From Congeria kusceri (lineage: Eukaryota; Mollusca; Bivalvia; Myida; Dreissenidae): DNA of 64,000 bases. The DNA lies in the NCBI GenBank assembly GCA_027627225.1, contig JAPFQT010000159.1, forward strand, positions 451,001 through 515,000, written 5' to 3'. Positions 57,297 to 64,000 of this stretch are shown here, piece after piece. The translations under genes were made by a program, and so were the position numbers. Positions within the stretch are counted from its first letter, which is position 1; every line of letters begins with the position of its first letter. Under the pieces are notes generated by a model. That model saw only the letters and a program-made list of their open reading frames with translations. It made no database searches and was not told the DNA's origin.

Positions 57297-57890
57297 CAAT
57301 TTAATAGTTTTTTTTATATTCCAGTTATGAATTACACTTTTATAATGTTATGAATTGCTATGCTTTTGCAATTGACTGTTCCGACGAAAATGACTCGAAA
57401 TTATTGTTATTTCCGAAACGTTGTAGACATTTAAAATGCTTTTTTCTGTAATTACATATCAATCATTATGCTTTTGAAATTTACATTCAATTTTGGAAAT
57501 TGAGAAGAATTGCAGGCAGTATGCAATTTTGTTTGAAAAACCTCTATTTTTAATATAAAATGATATTATTATTATCAAAACACGTCGCAATTAAAATAAT
57601 AATTTTAAAATATGTATTAGTAATAATACAAACATAAGAGAAATATGTTTGCGTGTAAGATGCACATTGTTTGTAATTATTTGTATTAAACAAGATGTTT
57701 GCTTATTTGCATTGGGGTCATTTCCAAATGGTTAAAACCAATATGTTTTTGTTAAATCATGATCAATAAATCTAAACATATAACATTATATTGCGACCCA
57801 TTCACACCTCTATCAGGAATTACTGACACAAAAACACACACAGTCATTTGTATGTAATACGATAGCACAATCAGGCATCGTAAACGTGTT
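57297..57890. other. Unassigned AT-rich DNA
   Basis: No gene or repeat recognised. Confidence 0.55.
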
Positions 57891-57894
57891 AAAC

Positions 57895-58510
57895 AACCAA
57901 GTGCCGCTTATACAACTAGGCTACACAACGAGGTTACACAACCGGCGGCATAACGAGGTAGCACATTAAAGCGACACAACGACAGAACACTAACAGGTGA
58001 CACAACGAGGTAACACATCCAGGCGAAACAACAACGTAACACGACCAGGCGACACAACAACGTTACATAACCAAGTGACACACTAACGGAATACAATCAA
58101 GTGAAACAACATAACACAACCAGGCGTCGCAAAGACGTAACACAACCGGGCGTCACAACGACGTAACACAAACAGGCACAACAACAACGTAACACAGCCA
58201 GGAGACACAACAACGTTACACAAGCAGAGGACACAACAACGTTACACAAGCAGGCGACACAACAACGTTACACAAGCAGAGGACACAACAACGTTACACA
58301 ACTAGGCGACACAACAACGTAACACAACGAGGCGACACAACAACGTAACTAGGCGACACAACCAGGCGACACAACAACGTAACACAACCAGGCGACACAA
58401 CAACGTGACTAGGCGACACAACAACGTGACACAACCAGGCGACACAAACAACGTAACACAATCAGGCAATTCAAGTTTACACAACGACGTACCACACCAA
58501 AAGCACCACC
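57895..58510. repeat. Minisatellite, about 26-bp CAGGCGACACAACAACGTAA unit
   Basis: CACAACCAGGCGACACAACA then ACGTAA recurs with CGTTACACAAGCAG variants through about 600 bp. Minus-strand frames give Cys/Leu-rich peptides (LLCRLVVLRCCVAW) that reflect the repeat, not a protein. A looser relative is at 61990-62125. Confidence 0.85.
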
Positions 58511-58639
58511 AACACAACCACATTTATTATATATTTTGAGTTGTATCGGTCTGAATTGTCAACGATTTAGTTTAGTTAGCTTTTCACACACCATGGCAGC
58601 ACAGGTGATTGCAATATCAGGACTTTTTTTCAAATGTCT

Positions 58640-59110
58640 TACAATTTTCATATCACATGATCATACTGAATAAAGATTGTACAGTAGGTGAATGGGTTTA
58701 TGATCTTATAATAAGTGATTATAAATAAAAAGAATAAGTGATCATAGAGAATGAAGGCCGTACAGATAAAAACTGTGCTGTAAGTGATTACAAGTAATAA
58801 AGATCTTACATATTATGCTCATCATGTATAAATACCGTTCAATAAGTGATTATCGTAAAAAAGAGGCCATACAGAATGTGGTCGTCACAAACAATGTTTC
58901 GTACACTAAACCGTTACGACGAAAGATCGCTCAGTATCAGGTATTCACCACAAATAAAGATCGTACATTTAGTGATCATACTGTAGTGAAAAATATCGTA
59001 CATTGCGTGATCATCGGGAATACTTATCGTCTAACATGGGATCATCACGAATAAAGATGGCATAGAATGATTGTGACCCGCACTAATAAAGAAATTACGT
59101 TACTGTAATA
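58640..59110. repeat. Degenerate repeat with AATAAAGATCGTAC and AGTGATCAT words
   Basis: AATAAAGATTGTACAGTAGG, ATAAAAAGAATAAGTGATCA, AATAAAGATCTTACATA and AATAAAGATCGTACATTTAG then TGATCAT recur at roughly 35-60 bp. Period and copy number cannot be fixed by eye. Confidence 0.6.
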
Positions 59111-59790
59111 ATCTAAAAAATATCAGAAATAAGCAATTATTATGAAAAATGATCGACATTTTGTTACAAATTACAAGCAAAAGTGTGTGTAATACAGATA
59201 AATAACATTATCATATTGTGGAAAGGCTAGTTGCGAGGTCACAGATAATCCTCTTGTTGTTTTCAGCACTGTATTAAAACTATTAATTAGTGATAATTTC
59301 CGTAGTGGTATATATACTGTCGTGGCCATTTCTTTTCGGTTGGAAGTGGGATGAGAAACAAGTTATATTTTTGTTACGCCCTAAGGAAAGTTTAGAGTTA
59401 CATGCTGCTATTCATAAATGCTCGAAAATTATGAGCACTTAAACTTCAAAAATTCTATAATTGGATTTTTTTTTAAAAGACATGCTTAGTTTGAAGATGT
59501 TGACACACGCGTTGCAATTAAATTCCTCAAATACTTAGTATCTGTCGCGTACATTGTTTCAAAGCGTTGTGACATTTATTACTTATATTCATTGTTTACT
59601 TCTATCATAACCTAATTCCATATTTTTCTCTTCCATTTATAACACTTGTGTTAACGTTTGCGTTTGGCTAAAAAGCAATTGTAAGCTTAAGAGCTAATAA
59701 ATAATTGTTGTTGGTGGTGGTGATGTTGGTGGTGGTGTTTTATTTTCAACTTAGTTATGCACCTATCAATATTTTCCAAAGGGGAATTTA
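59111..59790. other. Unassigned DNA with a short GGT microsatellite
   Basis: GTTGGTGGTGGTGATGTTGG lies at about 59708-59740. Nothing else recognised. Confidence 0.5.
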
Positions 59791-59794
59791 AAAA

Positions 59795-60035
59795 AAGGGA
59801 CTCAATTTTACTTCTGGGGTCTAATTCTCCACCTAGAGCCAATCATTTTTGTCCAATCCCCACCATGGGAGATGCTTGCATTATCAAATGGCCCGGGGGC
59901 GGCCCCAATATTACCGGGACCTAAAATCCGACCAAAGTATATTTCCCGGCATCCGGAATATCATTCGGCGTGTCAAATTCCTTGCTGCCGGAAATCGCTA
60001 TCAGTCAAATGTCCCTAATATGCCCGCCGCCCCCA
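59795..60035 (+). repeat. Interspersed repeat with AGAGCCAA core, copy 2
   Basis: Second copy of 11820-12075, GC-richer and with CpG sites kept: GGCCCGGGGGCGGCCCC, CCCGGCATCCGGAATATC. The GC contrast with flanking DNA is marked. Confidence 0.7.
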
Positions 60036-60199
60036 CCTCTGAACAACATAAAAATCTTTCTAAATATGGGCCCAGGTCGCGCTTTTGAAGATTTATCGTA
60101 ACGATGTAATAAACATGTTCATCAGTTTGTTCGGGAACAGGAATGAGAAATAATACTCTGTTCGTAATGTGCGTTAATCAACAACAGTAGTAGTAGTAG

Positions 60200-60470
60200 C
60201 GAATCGTATTCTCCTCCTTCGTCGAAAAACATGGTGCACGTGTTCCAGTCAATATGGAGGAAAACGCATTTGGACCAAGGTCATGACGGTCCGTAGGACA
60301 CACTTACTTTCGGTCTGTAAACTTCCGGTTTACGCGTTAGCTCAACCTGACCCACACGAAATGTCCATAAAACTGGGTACACATGACAAAGCAGACGTCG
60401 ACCATTCGGACAGACGACAGTTGCATGCTCCCGGAACGAGGCATGAATGAAGTATATACTGGCACACAAG
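60200..60470. other. Block similar to 56060-56300
   Basis: See the partner block for the shared words. An AGTAGTAGTAG tract lies just before it. Confidence 0.4.
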
Positions 60471-60474
60471 CGGA

Positions 60475-61080
60475 ACTTTGGGACGTCGGATGATCAAAAG
60501 ATACAACACCTTCGGCGTATAATGTTTTAGGTTTGTTTTATCCTTTTTATGTCATAGTCTTAATCATTGATATTATATTCAAAACACGCTTTTGGACGGG
60601 CGAAGCTAAGATATTATCAAAACCCGGACGCGGACTGTGTCTATAATTAAGTCGTATTAATTCCAATATACTAGTATCCGGACACATCTATCACAACCAA
60701 ATATCAACAGTTGTTTTACCTCTATCAACCAGTATAATTATAGCTTATTATAATTAAACATTTTCTTGTATCTTGTATTAAATTAAATCGACTAATAGGT
60801 TTTTGGAAGACCATAATAACGTAAGTTGTATAGATTTCGAAAAGGAACACGAAAAAAACATCTACATGCAATTTTGTAATATTTATTGGCATCATTCAAA
60901 ATAGTCAATGTATTGAAACTGCTGAAAGGAACTACTTTCATTTTGTATTTTAATCCCGAAAACATATGCGTAACTGAGTGGCACTCGGAGAGCGAAGACT
61001 TTCGCAAAGGCAGCTCAAACATACATGTATTATGCAACTTATGAGTTAAACAGCATCATGTATACATCTTCCAACAAAAA
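60475..61080. other. Unassigned AT-rich DNA
   Basis: No gene or repeat recognised. Confidence 0.5.
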
Positions 61081-61084
61081 AAGG

Positions 61085-61235
61085 ATTCCAAAAACAAATT
61101 CTGGATCTAGACATGACCCGGATCACAAACAACATCCAAACATTTTTAATTGGCCAATTTCCAACTTTTTCAGACAACTTTCTGCAAAATCCATTCATAA
61201 CGGAAACAAACAAACAAACAAACAAACAAAGCTGC
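61085..61235. repeat. Interspersed repeat with GGATCTAGACATGACCCGGA, ending in (AAAC)n
   Basis: Same family and order as 30166-30365; it ends in AAACAAACAAACAAACAAAC at about 61203-61228. Confidence 0.65.
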
Positions 61236-61614
61236 TTACAATCAAACAAATAAATAACGCCAGGAAAACTTTCTTGGTTCAAGGAGGAAATGTTTCGTTC
61301 TGTCAGTAGATTTAGAATCATACCGACATCGCTCATCCAATATGGTTCACTCAATAAATGAAATATTTAAGTGCATTTTTCAAACGTTGCTTTTCTTGTC
61401 CGAAGAAATATGTAGTTGTGTAAATAAGTATCATCCATTTGAGGCTGTTGTTAATAAAATGCAATGCACTGTTTTGATAATAATATTTATTCACGGCTTC
61501 TGTAATGCAAACCTAGCCTTGTTGTGACTTCATATCAAAACATAAAACACAAGGACATAAACTACTAGTATAATTAGAAACAACAACAACAAGATGCGTG
61601 TTGGCAACATTTCA

Positions 61615-61850
61615 AGCCCATTTAAAGTTTGACCTTGACCTTTGAGCTAGGGACACAGGTTTGCAGGCGAAACATGGTGAACATTTTAAAATTCCCAGAT
61701 AAATGATAAATTAACAGTCCGGACATACTGTATTATGCCCATATTTTACTTTTGACCTGTGAGTGTGACCTTGATCATTTGTGGCAAGTTATTTTAAAAT
61801 TCCCTGATGAATGATGATTTAACAGGCTTGATCAGAGCGGACGCATGCAC
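61615..61850 (+). repeat. Core fragment of the 19974-20606 pearl-like element
   Basis: TTTGACCTTGACCTTTGAGC, TAGGGACACAGG, AATGATAAATTAACAGTCCG, and GACCTGTGAGTGTGACCTTG follow the order of the 20-kb core. GCATGCACGCACGCACATAC is a short-repeat tail. Confidence 0.7.
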
Positions 61851-61989
61851 GCACGCACATACACCGAACCGCCATTGAGCAAGCGGGCTCGACAAAAACG
61901 ATTTCCAATTATGGTAGCCAATTTGTCAATTTGTATTTGTATTCGTATATGTAGTTATATATCTTTGAATATACATATTTTTTTCGATG

Positions 61990-62125
61990 GTAATTGTATG
62001 ATACAACTACACAACACAATCACGTTACACAACTACGTTACATCATCACGTGATACAACTACGTAACACCTTCACGTGACACGACGACGTAACACAATCA
62101 CGTGACACAACTATGTAGTGCGTGC
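61990..62125. repeat. Minisatellite, ACACAACTACGTTACA / CACGTGACAC units
   Basis: CACGTGACAC and ACTACGTAACAC words alternate at 20-25 bp, about six units. It resembles the 57895-58510 array in having CGTAACACAA words. Confidence 0.65.
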
Positions 62126-62129
62126 TATA

Positions 62130-64000
62130 ACGTAATACAACGAAGTAAAAAAGAATGACTCGACTCAAAAATGCGACACAATCATACATTTAATTCAGAA
62201 AGCGACTTAGAACATTCATGCAAACATGTTCACAACCGGCAATCCATGATTATTCCTACGGTAACTCACACGTAAATTCGATGTAAGTTTGTCCGTAAGT
62301 TGTGTTTCTTTTGATAAGAGAAGTGTCGTTCAACTGCTATGCCATCTATGCATCTGTGATCATATAAACTCCCCAATCTTTTCATGATATCGCTACTGGG
62401 AATACTGTATGCATGTTGGTTCTTTACGCACCGCGTAATCGGTGTACTTATAAAACTGCATACTGTATTTCAAGCATAAATAAAATTATATTATATTTAA
62501 TTTTGCGGTATTCTTGGTGGTGTTGGTGTCATGGAAAGTACCAGAGAACTCCAAGGAGTCGCGGAAACAAGGAACGCGAACCCGTGATATATCGACCTCA
62601 CGTAGTTTGGGCAGTGCCGGAGAATTGATGACCTGTCTTCACGTGAATCTTAGAGCAACGAGCGCTGAGTTCATGTACTATTTACATCTTGGAAAACGAG
62701 AAATTCCACGACATTAAGAAAGCCTACGCAGGTCTCTCATAAGAAACTTAATATACGATTCAATTCACGTGATGGTACAATAGATACTTGTAACAAAGAT
62801 TATCACCTCAAACTACGTGCAATATGTTATTATTGGTTAGCGCCCCACTAACCACAACCACTAAAAACGTAACCCCAAACTAAAACCATGCATTATTGTC
62901 TAAAATGTTGGAAACATAAACTTATAAAAGATGTCTTAAAATATGGACATGACAGAAACACACTGAAAGTGCAATATTGTTAATTTCACCAACTTTGAGT
63001 CATCATTTATAAGAAAATATCTTCTTGGAATCATTTGTCATCAACAGGACTATTGAGTAGACGATGGCAATTTCCTGCATTCGCAAAATTGAAGAAAAAA
63101 CCAATGCGCCCAACAATTGTAATAAGAAAACACCAGCGACAATTTTAGAATAGTCTGTAATAAACAACAGCAGCCGTACCAATGAAAACGTGTATAATAT
63201 TCACTCTAAACGGACACAACGGGCAAACAGTAAATAAATAAATGATAACGCTAATTAAATCAGTAGTTGTAGTAGTATTGGTATATGTATTAGTCGTCTT
63301 GTTGCTGTTGTACAAATGGAACAAATCTATGGACAGGGACAGTACTTTCACAATATCCTCGTGCAGTTTTCTGCTTCGACCGATTACGACTATGCACGAG
63401 GAAATCGTGAAACGCGTGGATGATGCACGAAAGCTTAATTTAGCTTCTTGAAGTATCTTGTTAAATTACGAGAAAGAAACTTGCAGGGCCATATATATGA
63501 ACAATCATAGTTAAAAATTAAGCAAAATCTTACAATTTTGATACCTGATCATTGGTTTTTCTGCATCTGATTTTGCCACATATTAAAGTTGCAATATAAT
63601 TCCAAGTGTATCAACATTTAGTATTTGCAATGCCTATATTCTCAAGCATTGTGTATCAAACATAAATTATATGTCTGATTTTGACTTATTTTCAAGTTTA
63701 GTTAAGAATGGCTTAAGAATCATTATAAATGTGGATCCTATGCCACTATTCGCAATGCTCTTCAGGAAAGTCTATGATTTGTTATTCATGTAAGAGTTCA
63801 GAATTCAGCTCCGGGTAGTTGCCCCGCATCTAGTCACTAAATTAAATGTTGCTGCTGCCGAGTTTTAATCCAAGATAAAAACGTCACAATATTCTCCGCG
63901 TGTTTAATTGGATAGACATACAGCACCCCCCTAACCATTTGAAACACATGTCATAACTGAGAGTCAACAATATCACCATCTTGCTTAAAACAAAGTGCAT
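62130..64000. other. Unassigned DNA to the right edge
   Basis: No gene recognised. A 69-codon plus-strand frame at 63242 has a hydrophobic Val/Leu stretch, but this comes from a GTAGTAGTAGT-type tract and I do not call it. Confidence 0.5.

Noticed and set aside
58302..58523. Cys/Leu-rich minus-strand frames as a secreted or membrane protein
   Set aside because: They repeat with the 26-bp minisatellite unit and have no independent protein signal.
63242..63451. 69-codon frame with a hydrophobic stretch as a small membrane protein
   Set aside because: The stretch comes from a GTAGTAGTAGT-type tract; no splice context, no family and no comparative support.

Overview
This window looks like nuclear DNA from a bivalve mollusc, most likely a heterodont clam or mussel, but the species cannot be fixed from the sequence. 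It is AT-rich, has no long open frames, and is crowded with repeat classes typical of bivalve genomes. These include pearl-like elements with tandem cores and GACGGACA-type microsatellites near one end, palindromic MITEs that begin TTAAAGGG or carry GCACAGGCTAATCC, and repeats rich in GTGACCTTGACC. Genes carry spliceosomal introns with GT..AG borders. There are no prokaryotic features, no rRNA, and only one credible tRNA-like gene.

Layout. 1-4.9 kb: degenerate repeats and unassigned DNA. 4.88-8.03 kb: a five-exon plus-strand gene whose phases add up exactly to 242 codons plus a stop, and whose second half resembles a BEN domain. It is flanked on both sides by unusual clusters of GGAAAA/CATGG/CCAGCC words. 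9-22 kb: a dense repeat zone with TTAA-type MITEs, a nearly exact 285-bp tandem duplication and several pearl-like tandem-core elements. 22.9-29.4 kb: MITEs, a 1.94-kb fold-back element with perfect 25-bp ends, a TTAA MITE carrying a complete tRNA-like cloverleaf with a pol III terminator, and a 1.8-kb pearl-like element with ten core repeats. 30.4-33.3 kb: trinucleotide low-complexity DNA and a 23-bp minisatellite.

33-44.4 kb: the most unusual part. On the minus strand there appear to be two tandem copies of one locus, each with the same order of blocks: a conserved 5' block, a block conserved in one reading frame, an exon-like MLxKCR block, several exon-like THAQE blocks, and long arrays of a 23-bp unit. 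Several blocks carry acceptor and donor sites in matching positions. I do not recognise the product, and most copies are decayed. It may be a fast-evolving duplicated gene, a pseudogene cluster, or structured repeat DNA.

45.05-53.09 kb: an 8.04-kb PIF/Harbinger DNA transposon with terminal inverted repeats and a candidate CAG target duplication. Its two multi-exon genes converge: a Myb/SANT-like DNA-binding partner on the plus strand, and a HARBI1-type DDE nuclease on the minus strand. Both are damaged, and MITEs have inserted in their introns. 53.1-64 kb: MITEs, minisatellites and unassigned DNA.

Only the BEN-like gene looks like an intact host gene. The Harbinger pair would normally work together: the Myb-like protein brings the nuclease to the DNA ends. 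The damage suggests this copy can no longer supply either protein. All calls come from reading the sequence by eye; no alignment, profile search or folding program was run.
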